A stretch of 26,301 bases of DNA from a bacterium. Lineage in GTDB: Bacteria > Hydrogenedentota > Hydrogenedentia > Hydrogenedentiales > SLHB01. The DNA is taken from assembly GCA_024231375.1 (NCBI GenBank), contig JAAEQP010001470.1, forward strand, positions 1-26,301, written 5' to 3'. Shown here one piece after another: positions 8,101 through 14,747 of the stretch. A program made the translations under genes and the position numbers. Under the pieces are notes generated by a model. The model saw only the letters and a program-made list of their open reading frames with translations, had not been told where the DNA came from and searched no databases. Position 1 is the stretch's first letter. The number at the start of each line of letters is the position of its first letter.

Positions 8101-8458
8101 GGTTTGAGTCGTCGAACCGCAGGGATTCGGTGGCGTCCAGCGAGAACGGTGTGTACCCGCCTTCATGGTCCCCGATGCGGGTTCCGTTCAACCACACTTC
8201 CGCGTAGTAGTCGGCGGCATCGAACTCGATCATGGCAACGCGGTCGCGCCAGGATTCATCTACCGTGCACTCGCGGAAGTACCAGCCGACCCCGTCGTAA
8301 TCGGGCGCCCACAGATCCCAAACACTGGGGACCTGGACGTCCAGGGCGTCTGGAAGACCCTCGCCCCGGAACCAGTCCTTCTTGAGACCTTCGTCCTCGG
8401 GGTCCAGGACCAGCCGCCAGTCCCCATTCAACGTTAAACTGTGTCGCGTTTCAGCCAT
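5186..8458 (-). CDS. Glycoside hydrolase family 2 enzyme (beta-galactosidase/glucuronidase type) with extra C-terminal domains
   Basis: The 1090-residue product begins with the GH2 sugar-binding sandwich (about 1-170), followed by an immunoglobulin-like domain (about 170-258) and the TIM barrel (about 260-590). The acid/base is Glu376 in MLNESG and the nucleophile is Glu468 in LSEFG, with RGVLHQPDY (274-282) as the barrel-entry motif. After it come a beta-rich region (about 595-700), a Rossmann-like region resembling the GATase-like domain of some beta-galactosidases (about 715-900) and a terminal beta domain (about 990-1085) that looks like a carbohydrate-binding jelly roll. There is no signal peptide from the preferred ATG at 8458, which has GAGAGAG just upstream, so it is probably cytoplasmic. 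A further 22 codons are open upstream. The sulfatase-like gene precedes it by 113 bases on the same strand. GH2 membership is sure, the substrate is not. Confidence 0.9.
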   Translation of the reverse strand: MAETRHSLTLNGDWRLVLDPEDEGLKKDWFRGEGLPDALDVQVPSVWDLWAPDYDGVGWYFRECTVDESWRDRVAMIEFDAADYYAEVWLNGTRIGDHEGGYTPFSLDATESLRFDDSNLLAVRLIDPHGPDGYGDFRPNEIPSAKEKGYFSFAGIWGDVRLVGLPTAHVNDVFIQPDLRRKRITVAVDATDGDEVRVSILDTDHAASGEPGPLTVNFPDFKAWSPETPRLYTLRTELLQDGTVVDAVETRFGMREFTVKEDRFYLNNRPILLRGVLHQPDYARSLVAPESPELARKELELAKEAGFNLIRLHIKTAPAITLELADELGLMVYEEPPIGWIKKSRWMKDRCEREVREMILRDRNHPCVVIWGMLNESGNAGYVVNGGAQIVKEDLCRLARSLDPSRVIIDDSGGVNATREPGRYMRPYHDELLTYDDLHIYQRAPVDHEIELYYRHSGDPNLLFFLSEFGFGGMEDLADVIAQYGDDADRLKDAQFLKRMLDHAEQGFAERGLDRIFGDFSGFTAAARELQCDAARHQINAIMSNAKLAGYCYTQLCDAGHEFCAGVLDRWRRPKPVFETMKAVQAPLRPLIQAPRTNLAPREEVSVTVTMVNESRVDGRADLSLQVVGPTNQVLWKKKRNVKIPRSGRELWSGKISASGSAGTHKFVVRMMDGRTVLAENALEFRVYQRPDRTDIKVRVADPQKQWVDRCMQYAQKGTVQAPVHIIPPLANTIRAYPEAELLAALAAVRGGAVAIMFGPPDDWNDLAERIDEDLMATNKDSVGAFLGMYHYVKLHPVFEDLPARCLMRQTYRNVVPAKTFVETSDEDICGTFDTTPIADGNYMMGETTWWGSDILVRRFGSGRIVFTHLRLLENLGEDPVADCLFVNMLKHFSRRSVPSSEPAEIAQHAVDWLRREKTDRTRLWNVIGMFPNWGDDGHNRALPPEQKLDFKATYPGWYRPIEWKRWYSRAEDDHIIDLQAVLTPIFEYYPRFDNGTAYAYAEFYCDVRQLATMKLGVQDATKVWMNGKLVFENGEHRPHTVLNAFEEEVFIKQGRNTLLVKVSKVPGEFRFSLDLASKSKDPLALRWWK

Positions 8459-8571
8459 GCTCTCTCTCGTGCCGTTGGGAATGCTGAATGGTACTCGGCT
8501 TACGCCCTGCGCTTCAAGGTGCAACTGTCAATGGAGGTCTGCCTGAAGAAGTAATGCAATCTCGCCGAGGC

Positions 8572-10689
8572 TCACAGGTATCCGAGAGTCTCCAAGGCCT
8601 CGCGCATTTGTGGCGTGAGTTCGTCTGCCTCCAACGCCTCGGGCGGGGGCACATACCACACGTAGACGGCGAACCGCCTTGGAAGGCGCCCCGGGTCAAA
8701 GGCGTCAGGCCCTGCCAACAGATCGATCGGGGCTAGGGGGGTGTCCGGCAGCGTTCGTTCTCCGTCCAACTCCCGCAAGAACAGGTGGGCGGCATCAAGC
8801 GGTTCTTCGTCGCACTGCAATTGGATGGTAACCGGTTCGTCGGGGGCGACGTCCACGCAAAGATGGGCACTATCCTGAGGATACTCGTAGAGGCCGTCGA
8901 AGTACTGGAGCATGTCATCCCCGTCGCGAACCTTACGCCACCGTGCGGGCACGTTGCCGGTCTCGGCTAGGGACGGCATGCCGAAACGGAAGGAGAGCAG
9001 TCCCCCATTCGCCGTGATCTCCGTCAGTTCGTCGACGTATCGGACCTCGTGGCCTCCAATGTGAGCGGCCTTGACGGTACCACTGACATTCCGGCGCGTG
9101 GCGCCGTCGTTGGTAACCAGGATGTGAAGCCCGCTGCCCCCGCGGGCCGCCATCCGATCGGCGTGGAACGCGAGCGCTTCGCCCGCGGGGGGCGCCGTGG
9201 CGATGGGCTTGACCTCACCGGGATCGTCCACCAGGTCGTACCACGTGCGCCGATTCCCGTCCGGTTCGTGGATGTATTTCAGGCGCGTCGTTTTGGACGA
9301 CCGCATCACGCGCGACTCGAGCTTCAGCGACGCGAAGCCTGCGCGGGGTGTGATTTCAGCGCCGGCCAGATGTGGGAGGAACGACAGGCCCTGGAACCGC
9401 GGGTCCGAAGAAGCGCCAACCGCATCAAGGACGGTGGGGGCAACATCGACCATCTCCACGAGTTGCTCCCGCACCGCGCCGCCGTGGGTATTCCCCGGCG
9501 TCTTGATCAACAAGGGGACCCGAAGCTGTTCCTCAAACAAGGTCCTGCCGTGTGTGATTCCTCCGTGCTCCCAGAACTCCTCTCCGTGGTCGGACAGGAG
9601 GATGACGTATGTGTTGTCGTAGAGCCCTTGGGCCTTCAGCGCATCCATGAGCCGGCCGAACTGGGCGTCCGCGTAAGCGATTTCGCCGTCGTACCGCTGG
9701 CGGGTGTGTTCTCGCTGTGCGGCCTCGTCGGCGTCTTCGGCGATTGGCGCGACGAAGCGTTGGGCGTACGGTTCGGGCGGATCATACGGTTCGTGAGGCG
9801 CCATGGTATGGACGTAGAAGAACCACGGGCGTCCCGCGGCGTTGTCCAGTGCGGGGAGAACCGCGTCAATCACGGTCTCGTCCATCACATGCGCCCAGTC
9901 GCCTTTTACCACATCGGCGTAACGCATGAAGTCGTGACCGAACCCCCACACGGGGACGCAGTTCACATTGCTCATGAATCCTTGTGTCTCGTACCCGGCT
10001 GCCCCGAGATCGGACGCGAGTGACGGAAGGCCCGGGCGCAGCATGTCGGGTCGGTCCTCCGCGCCATGCACACCCGGATAGGTGGACGTGAGAAGCGATG
10101 CAACGGACGGCCGGGTCCACGATGACTGCGGGGTCAGATGCGTGAATCGTACGGCGTCTTGGGCGAACGCGTCGATGTTAGGAGACACGTCCTTCTCGTA
10201 ACCGTAGCAGCCGAGATGGTCCAGCCGCAGGGTGTCTATCAGGTAGATGAGCACATTGGGCGGTGCGTCCGCGGGGGCGACCAATTCACAAGTACTCACA
10301 TGGAACGCGCTGGGACTCGTCAGGCTCACGCGACACGCACCCTCGTGCGCGGCCATGTCGAAGCGCCAATCGAACCAATGGCGCTGGGCGTCCGTCTCGA
10401 CCTCGTGGGCGATGGTCTCCCCTACCTGAACAACAGCCGTGATCGGCGCGGCGCCAGGCAAGACACCGATCCGTAGCGCCGCGCCCTCGGAAAGGAGGCC
10501 CAACTCCGCCACGCAGCCCACGCCACTGGGCACTCGGCGCGCATCCCGCCATTCGTCTTCAAGCTCTGCGCGCACCTTCGGAAGCGACTCGATACTGACC
10601 GGGGTCTGCACGGAGCTACCGGGTTGGCTACATCCAGCGAGAGCAGCCAAGGCGGCGAGGCCAATCCAGAATCCACAAGGGCGTTTCAT
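8572..10689 (-). CDS. Sulfatase-like lipoprotein (alkaline phosphatase superfamily), threonine at the nucleophile position
   Basis: The 705-residue product starts with a lipoprotein signal (hydrophobic run ending in LAGC, Cys20), so it should be lipid-anchored. After about 120 residues of unassigned sequence comes the sulfatase fold: metal-binding IDTLR (151-155), WTRPS (191-195), HTMAPHEPYDPP (294-305), LLSDHGEE (364-371, Asp367 and His368) and His380. True sulfatases have C/S-x-P-S/A-x-R with the Cys or Ser converted to formylglycine; here Thr192 takes that place and the following arginine is missing. This resembles the WTxPS subgroup and phospho-transferases that use threonine, so the activity may not be sulfate hydrolysis. 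The C-terminal ~250 residues are unassigned. The ATG at 10689 is chosen for the lipobox, with GGAG nine bases upstream. Confidence 0.85.
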   Translation of the reverse strand: MKRPCGFWIGLAALAALAGCSQPGSSVQTPVSIESLPKVRAELEDEWRDARRVPSGVGCVAELGLLSEGAALRIGVLPGAAPITAVVQVGETIAHEVETDAQRHWFDWRFDMAAHEGACRVSLTSPSAFHVSTCELVAPADAPPNVLIYLIDTLRLDHLGCYGYEKDVSPNIDAFAQDAVRFTHLTPQSSWTRPSVASLLTSTYPGVHGAEDRPDMLRPGLPSLASDLGAAGYETQGFMSNVNCVPVWGFGHDFMRYADVVKGDWAHVMDETVIDAVLPALDNAAGRPWFFYVHTMAPHEPYDPPEPYAQRFVAPIAEDADEAAQREHTRQRYDGEIAYADAQFGRLMDALKAQGLYDNTYVILLSDHGEEFWEHGGITHGRTLFEEQLRVPLLIKTPGNTHGGAVREQLVEMVDVAPTVLDAVGASSDPRFQGLSFLPHLAGAEITPRAGFASLKLESRVMRSSKTTRLKYIHEPDGNRRTWYDLVDDPGEVKPIATAPPAGEALAFHADRMAARGGSGLHILVTNDGATRRNVSGTVKAAHIGGHEVRYVDELTEITANGGLLSFRFGMPSLAETGNVPARWRKVRDGDDMLQYFDGLYEYPQDSAHLCVDVAPDEPVTIQLQCDEEPLDAAHLFLRELDGERTLPDTPLAPIDLLAGPDAFDPGRLPRRFAVYVWYVPPPEALEADELTPQMREALETLGYL

Positions 10690-10754
10690 TACCAAGGTCT
10701 CCGAGAAGGTCTTCGGTTCGACGGTGCGCCGGTTCAGCCCACGCGCACAGCACA

Positions 10755-10762
10755 AGTGTAGC
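10755..10762 (-). promoter_or_regulatory. Possible extended -10 promoter for the sulfatase-like gene
   Basis: The minus strand reads GCTACACT, within TGCTACACT, an extended -10 with two mismatches from TATAAT, about 66 bases before the ATG. There is no clear -35. It lies just downstream (in transcription direction) of the segment with 14-bp inverted ends. Confidence 0.3.
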
Positions 10763-10790
10763 ACCAATTGCCACAGTCAGGGAAAAGCGG

Positions 10791-10990
10791 CCAAGGCAAT
10801 CGCAGTTGATTGCAGGGAGGCAGTCATGCCGAGTCCCGGAGGGACGGTCGAATCGCCATGAAGTCAAGAGCCGCGTCTGGCTGAATCCGGCCCTCCTTTC
10901 ACGGGACTGGCGGGTACCGGAGGCGGCTCCGGCTCGTCTCGATCCTCATGTCGGGCGATTCCCCCGCAGCTTCTGGTGCGATTGCCTTGG
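10791..10990. repeat. 200-bp segment with perfect 14-bp terminal inverted repeats
   Basis: CCAAGGCAATCGCA at 10791-10804 is exactly reversed and complemented at 10977-10990. Inside are two short hairpins, GTCCC-GGA-GGGAC (10833-10845) and CCGGAG-GCGG-CTCCGG (10917-10932). No convincing protein is encoded on either strand. The flanks carry AAAAGCGG and AAAACGG, at best an imperfect target duplication. It fills most of the 318-base gap between the SDR and sulfatase-like genes. A small non-autonomous element or a regulatory structure are both possible. Confidence 0.45.
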
Positions 10991-11007
10991 AAAACGGGCC
11001 GCCCGCG

Positions 11008-11778
11008 TCAGAACACCGAGCCGCCCGTTACCGGAATGTTCGTGCCGGTGACGTAGTCGGCTGCGGCGGACAGGAGGAAGGCCACCACGCCAGCCACGTC
11101 GTCGGGTGACGCGTTGCGCTTGAGGGGTGATTCGTCGGCGCTGGTCTGAACGACCATGGGGGGGAGGTTCTCGAGAAACGCGGTCTCCACCATCGAAGGG
11201 GACACGGCGTTAATGCAGATGCCCTTGGGCGCGTACTCCGCCGCCAGTGATTTCGCCAGGCCCAGCAGCGCGTACTTCGCCGTGATGTAGGGCGAAACGC
11301 CGGCCGGCGGCTTCGCCACCGTGTAGCTCGTCAGCACGAACACCACCTTGCCTATTCCGTCCCGGGCCATGGTGGGAAGGAACGCCTTGAGCACGATCGT
11401 CGCCGCGCGCACTTGCACGTCCCACTGCATCTGGAAATCTTCCCAGGCGGTCCTCCGGAAGGAAAGGGGCGCCGGCCGCGGGGCCGCGAGATGAACCACA
11501 TGCGTCGGATGGCCGTATCGGCTACGCACGTGGGCGATCAAGGCTTCTACGTCGTCCGTGCGCGACAGGTCGGCCCGCACGGGATCGAGGACGGACGATC
11601 GCAGGTCGCCGCGGAGGCGTTCGAGCTTCTCCAATCCCTCGTTGTACTGGGCGACGATACACAGTCGGTTGGAGTCGATGGCGCGGATAACGGCGTTTCC
11701 GATATCCGAAGAAGCCCCGAGAATCAGGCAGATACCCGTGGTACCTTCCGGCACGGACTTTCTCACCGCTTCAGGCAT
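11008..11778 (-). CDS. Short-chain dehydrogenase/reductase (FabG-like, polysaccharide-locus type)
   Basis: The product is 256 residues, a standard classical SDR length. The NAD(P)-binding glycine motif is GASSDIG (21-27) and the catalytic set is Ser151 (LTSYT) and YITAK (Tyr164, Lys168). HLAAP (96-100) replaces the usual NNAG, and Gln122 appears where many family members have the structural/catalytic asparagine. The C-terminus ends VTGTNIPVTGGSVF, the common SDR closing motif. The combination of HLAAP, LTSYT and KYALLGLAKSLAAEYA resembles SDRs often found in surface-polysaccharide or flagellar glycosylation loci; this is recollection of sequence style, not a search. The ATG at 11778 has GGGGGA eight bases upstream; an upstream ATG at 11811 has no ribosome site. 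It should be a cytoplasmic NAD(P)-dependent oxidoreductase of unknown substrate. Confidence 0.87.
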   Translation of the reverse strand: MPEAVRKSVPEGTTGICLILGASSDIGNAVIRAIDSNRLCIVAQYNEGLEKLERLRGDLRSSVLDPVRADLSRTDDVEALIAHVRSRYGHPTHVVHLAAPRPAPLSFRRTAWEDFQMQWDVQVRAATIVLKAFLPTMARDGIGKVVFVLTSYTVAKPPAGVSPYITAKYALLGLAKSLAAEYAPKGICINAVSPSMVETAFLENLPPMVVQTSADESPLKRNASPDDVAGVVAFLLSAAADYVTGTNIPVTGGSVF

Positions 11779-11964
11779 GGGCCACGTCCCCCTTCCCCGG
11801 TACGAGGTCATCAGGGTTGCCTGCAGTTATCCCGCAACGCACTGAAAGGCGCTACGGCCCGTCTCCGTGCATTGTCTACATGCGATTCTAGCACCGCCCC
11901 CGGACCGGCGCAACGGCTCGCCGTAGCCAACTCAGCACTTCTCGGTCCGCGGCCCTTTCTCTTA

Positions 11965-11985
11965 CCCTCTCCCGACGGGAGAGGG
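11965..11985. repeat. REP-like CCCTCTCCC hairpin
   Basis: CCCTCTCCC (11965-11973) and GGGAGAGGG (11977-11985) form a perfect 9-bp stem with a GAC loop, followed by CAGGGTGAGGGG. This palindrome and tail are a very common intergenic repeat across GC-rich bacteria. It lies between the SDR start (11778) and the DUF456 stop (12056), a 277-base gap in which I see no gene, and could end DUF456 transcription. Confidence 0.6.
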
Positions 11986-12055
11986 CAGGGTGAGGGGTCT
12001 TGTGCCCGCCGCGGCCATCGCTCGCATCGGGGATTGCCCCGGACGGGCATCCGAA

Positions 12056-12568
12056 TCAGTAGGTGAGGAATGCCGCGAGCAGCATGGCGAATCCAACCAA
12101 CACCTTGGCCACCAAGCCCAGAACCTTGCCAAGGGCAGCACCAAGTCCGGTCCATGCGGCCTGGTGCGGCTTCTTCTCCATGTGGATGAATTCGTAGAGC
12201 GCCGCCCCCACGAACGCTCCCAGGCAAGCGCCCAGCAGTGTACCCACCACGGGAAACCACGGGGTGCCGAACACCGCGCCCGCAAGGCAACCTGCCACCG
12301 CCGCAACCATGGTGCCCTTACTACCGCCGAACCGGGCCGCGCCAAATCCGGCGGCCGCCATCTCCAGCACTTCACCGAGGATGGCCAACGTGATCATGAC
12401 CCCGAACCCCAGCCATCCGAAGTGCTCGAAGCCGGTAACCGCCCACAGCACCGCGCACGCGGCAAGGATGATCCAATTGCCGAACAGCCCGACCAAGTCC
12501 AGGACGAGACCGACAAGAATGGCGAGGCCGAACGCGCTCCATCCGAGAATCGCAAGAACCCAGTCCAT
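12056..12568 (-). CDS. DUF456 family integral membrane protein
   Basis: The 170-residue product is almost entirely hydrophobic, with about four to five transmembrane segments: near residues 5-25, 28-45, 50-72, 85-120 (glycine-rich, possibly two) and 145-168. The early DLVGLFGNW stretch and the later PVVGTLLGACLGAFVGA glycine pattern with YEFIHM are typical of DUF456, a family of inner-membrane proteins without known function. The ATG at 12568 has GGAAAG three bases upstream. It is divergent from the DUF89 gene, and the 128-base gap holds the promoters of both. A REP-like hairpin lies about 70 bases after its stop. No function can be assigned. Confidence 0.85.
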   Translation of the reverse strand: MDWVLAILGWSAFGLAILVGLVLDLVGLFGNWIILAACAVLWAVTGFEHFGWLGFGVMITLAILGEVLEMAAAGFGAARFGGSKGTMVAAVAGCLAGAVFGTPWFPVVGTLLGACLGAFVGAALYEFIHMEKKPHQAAWTGLGAALGKVLGLVAKVLVGFAMLLAAFLTY

Positions 12569-12650
12569 AGTCTTTCCATGCTCCTTCGCTCATGCCGCGG
12601 CACTGCGCCACGCAGCCCTTGTACCAGAATGCCGGTGGGTGCGTCCACTG

Positions 12651-12659
12651 TGGTAGAAT
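12651..12659 (+). promoter_or_regulatory. Extended -10 promoter for the DUF89 gene
   Basis: TGGTAGAAT is an extended -10 (TGn plus TAGAAT) lying 37 bases before the TTG start at 12697. It resembles the TGGTATCAT boxes at 1485 and 4177. It lies upstream of the TTG but downstream of the first in-frame ATG (12592), so it supports the later start. Confidence 0.4.
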
Positions 12660-12696
12660 CGGGGCGGTAACGAACCCCACGGAAAGGACCCTACCC

Positions 12697-13578
12697 TTGA
12701 AGGCTACCCTCGAATGCATGGCGTGTGTGCTGCGCCAAGCCCTGCGCGTTGCGCGCGCGGCCACGGACGACCCAGACCTGCACCGACGCATCCTGGACGA
12801 AACCGCGAAGCGCGTGCCTGGCATGGACATCAATGGCACGCCCGCTGAGAACTCGCAGTGTGCCTACGAAATCACCTCGGCGGTCACAGGCAACCCCGAT
12901 CCCTATGGAGACGCCCGGCGCGCTCAGAACGACTTGGCCCTGGCCATCGAAGACGAGATGCGCGATCTCATCGCCGCGAGCGACGATCCTCTCGTCACGG
13001 CCCTGCATCTGTCGGCTGCGGGCAACGTAATCGATCTGGGCGTTATGGAGGTGGGCGAGGTGGACATCCGCGCGGCCATCGACCAGGTCTTGCACGAGAA
13101 GTTTGCAGTGGAGCACCTTGCCGAATTCCGCGAATCCTTGGCCGCATGCGGCGATCTACTGTTCCTCTTGGACAATGCGGGCGAGGTGGTATTCGACAAG
13201 GTGCTCATCGAGGAGTTGCAGAAACACACCAAGGTCACAGCAGTGGTGAAGGGTGCGCCCATCATCAACGACGTCATCATGGACGATGCGGATCACGTTG
13301 GTCTCACCGCCGTGTGCGACGTCATCGACAACGGCGGCCCCTTCATTGGATCGCCCCTGAGCCTAATCCCGGATTGGTTCCGTACGCGCATGGAACAGGC
13401 CGACATGATCGTCGCCAAGGGCCAAGGCAACTACGAAACCATCGACGATTTCCCCGGAGACGTGTTCCTCATCCTGCGCGCCAAGTGCGAGATCGTCGCC
13501 CAGCATATGGGCGTGAAGTACGGACAGGTGGGACTCATCTCGACACGCGCACGCCAAGCGCAGCAAGAAGGGGACTGA
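12697..13578 (+). CDS. DUF89 / ARMT1-like damage-control phosphatase
   Basis: Starting at TTG 12697 the product is 293 residues and begins MKATLECMACV, the normal N-terminus of the bacterial DUF89 family with C7-x2-C10. Other hallmarks are SAAGNVIDLG (106-115), LLDNAGEVVFD (157-167), KGAPIINDVIMDDA (185-198) and AKGQGNYE (240-247). These supply the metal-dependent phosphatase site. DUF89 enzymes are proposed to remove damaged or excess sugar phosphates and phosphorylated cofactors. GGAAAGGA lies eight bases before the TTG. The first in-frame ATG (12592) would add 35 residues unlike the family and lies upstream of the probable promoter. The stop codon directly touches a palindromic element. 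The family is sure, the non-ATG start likely. Confidence 0.87.
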   Translation: MKATLECMACVLRQALRVARAATDDPDLHRRILDETAKRVPGMDINGTPAENSQCAYEITSAVTGNPDPYGDARRAQNDLALAIEDEMRDLIAASDDPLVTALHLSAAGNVIDLGVMEVGEVDIRAAIDQVLHEKFAVEHLAEFRESLAACGDLLFLLDNAGEVVFDKVLIEELQKHTKVTAVVKGAPIINDVIMDDADHVGLTAVCDVIDNGGPFIGSPLSLIPDWFRTRMEQADMIVAKGQGNYETIDDFPGDVFLILRAKCEIVAQHMGVKYGQVGLISTRARQAQQEGD

Positions 13579-13740
13579 GGGGCCGTTGAAGAAGTTGCAT
13601 GCCCGCAAAGAAACAGAAGCGACAAACGGGGACTGCCAAGTTCCTACGTCCCATTATTGCGCTTCCTAGGGCAACAATGGGTGGCTGTCCCCAGGTTATC
13701 GCGGGCTACGCGCCAAGGCCGAGACTTTTTCAACAGCCCT
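13579..13740. repeat. Palindromic MITE-like element, copy 2
   Basis: The 162-bp element starts at the base after the DUF89 stop. Its ends are inverted repeats (13579-13595 with 13724-13740, three mismatches). Two further nested pairs lie inside: 13628-13638 with 13682-13692 (10 of 11) and CCCATTATTG 13650-13659 with CAACAATGGG 13672-13681 (9 of 10). As RNA this would fold into one long hairpin on either strand. The outer parts align with the element at 4981-5134, the core does not. It lies between the convergent DUF89 and flgL genes and could terminate both. Confidence 0.7.
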
Positions 13741-13742
13741 GC

Positions 13743-13762
13743 TGACTCAAGCGAGCGAGTCT
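13743..13762 (+). repeat. 20-bp repeat, inverted copy of 5152-5171
   Basis: The sequence is the exact reverse complement of 5152-5171 and begins three bases outside palindromic element copy 2. Confidence 0.6.
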
Positions 13763-13825
13763 CCGAGCGGCACGTGGCTGTCCCTTTTCTTGAGAAGCAC
13801 GCCACTAGCTCGGGAGGTCGGTTCC

Positions 13826-14740
13826 CTACCGGATGAAGTCGAGCAGGCTAGGCTGAATCACGCTGCCCGCGGCACTCAAGGCCGCCTGAAACGCGTTGTT
13901 CTGGGCATTCAGGTTGATGATCGTCTCGGCGTAGTCGGCGTCCACCGCGTCCGACAGCAGCTCTTCAAACTGAAGGACGAAATCCTCCAGTTCCACGCTG
14001 GTGCGGGTGGTGCGGTTCTCGATGGCGCCTACACGCGCCAGCGATTGATTCAACTGGTCCGCAATCGTGTCCAGTTCCTCAAGCCGGGTCGTTTGCAGGC
14101 TCGTCTGGTCGCCCGAGAGCAGATTGTCCCGAATGTCGATGAGGGTCTGGAACAGATCCTGATCGGACGTGAACACGGCGTCGCCGGGCTCGTTCACGTT
14201 GACTCGAACCCCGTTCCCGATGGCGGTTTCGATGTACTCGCTGTTTCCCACATACGTGACGGCGGTGATGTCGCCGTCTACATTCCGTGTCACGTCGTAA
14301 GGCGGTTCCGTCGTCCGTGAGCCGCCGAAGATGTACCGGCCCGCGGTGAGGTGATTGGCCGTATTGACCATGCCTTCGAGAATCTCGTTGATCTCCTCCG
14401 AGATGTTCTCAAGTTGATCGGGTCCGTAGGTACCGCTGGCGCCCTGCAAGGTCAACTCCCGGACACGCCGGATACTCTCGCCCGAACTCTGGATAGCCGT
14501 GTCCGTTTCCGTCAGAAACGCGTTGGTGCGGGAAATGTTGTCAATGTACTGTTCCGTCACCGTGATGGTGGTGCGCGTGTTGATGGCGCGCCGCGTGTCG
14601 ATGGGGTTGTCGGAAGGGTCGTTCACACGCAACCCCGTCGCCAGTTCCTCCTGCAGTTGGAGGATGGCCTGCTGCTGATCGCGCAGATTGTTCAGTGCCC
14701 GGTCGACGATAATTCGCTGGGTGATCCGCAAGGCTCCCAT
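13826..14740 (-). CDS. flgL: Flagellar hook-filament junction protein FlgL (HAP3)
   Basis: The 304-residue product has the flagellin-like N-terminal helices (residues 1-60, with RITQRI, LQEELATGLRVNDPSDNP) and a C-terminal helix ending in NAFQAALSAAGSV and LLDFIR. GRYIFGG followed by RTTEPPY is a FlgL signature that separates it from flagellin and FlgK. FlgL is exported by the flagellar type III system and forms the junction layer next to the filament. The ATG at 14740 is chosen because AAAGGA lies upstream and it begins the conserved N-terminus. It follows flgN by only seven bases, so the two are co-transcribed. It is the last gene of the operon and ends opposite the DUF89 gene. flgK, which normally sits directly upstream, is missing. 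Confidence 0.93.
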   Translation of the reverse strand: MGALRITQRIIVDRALNNLRDQQQAILQLQEELATGLRVNDPSDNPIDTRRAINTRTTITVTEQYIDNISRTNAFLTETDTAIQSSGESIRRVRELTLQGASGTYGPDQLENISEEINEILEGMVNTANHLTAGRYIFGGSRTTEPPYDVTRNVDGDITAVTYVGNSEYIETAIGNGVRVNVNEPGDAVFTSDQDLFQTLIDIRDNLLSGDQTSLQTTRLEELDTIADQLNQSLARVGAIENRTTRTSVELEDFVLQFEELLSDAVDADYAETIINLNAQNNAFQAALSAAGSVIQPSLLDFIR

Positions 14741-14747
14741 GGAGCGG

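Noticed and set aside
9049..10023. 324-residue open frame opposite the sulfatase-like gene
   Set aside because: Antisense shadow of a gene with clear sulfatase-fold motifs.
10806..11051. 81-residue open frame in the segment with 14-bp inverted ends
   Set aside because: It spans both hairpins and runs into the SDR gene in antisense; no motif supports a gene.
12592..12696. ATG at 12592 as start of the DUF89 protein
   Set aside because: The extra 35 residues do not resemble the family, the likely promoter lies downstream of that ATG, and a good ribosome site precedes the TTG at 12697.
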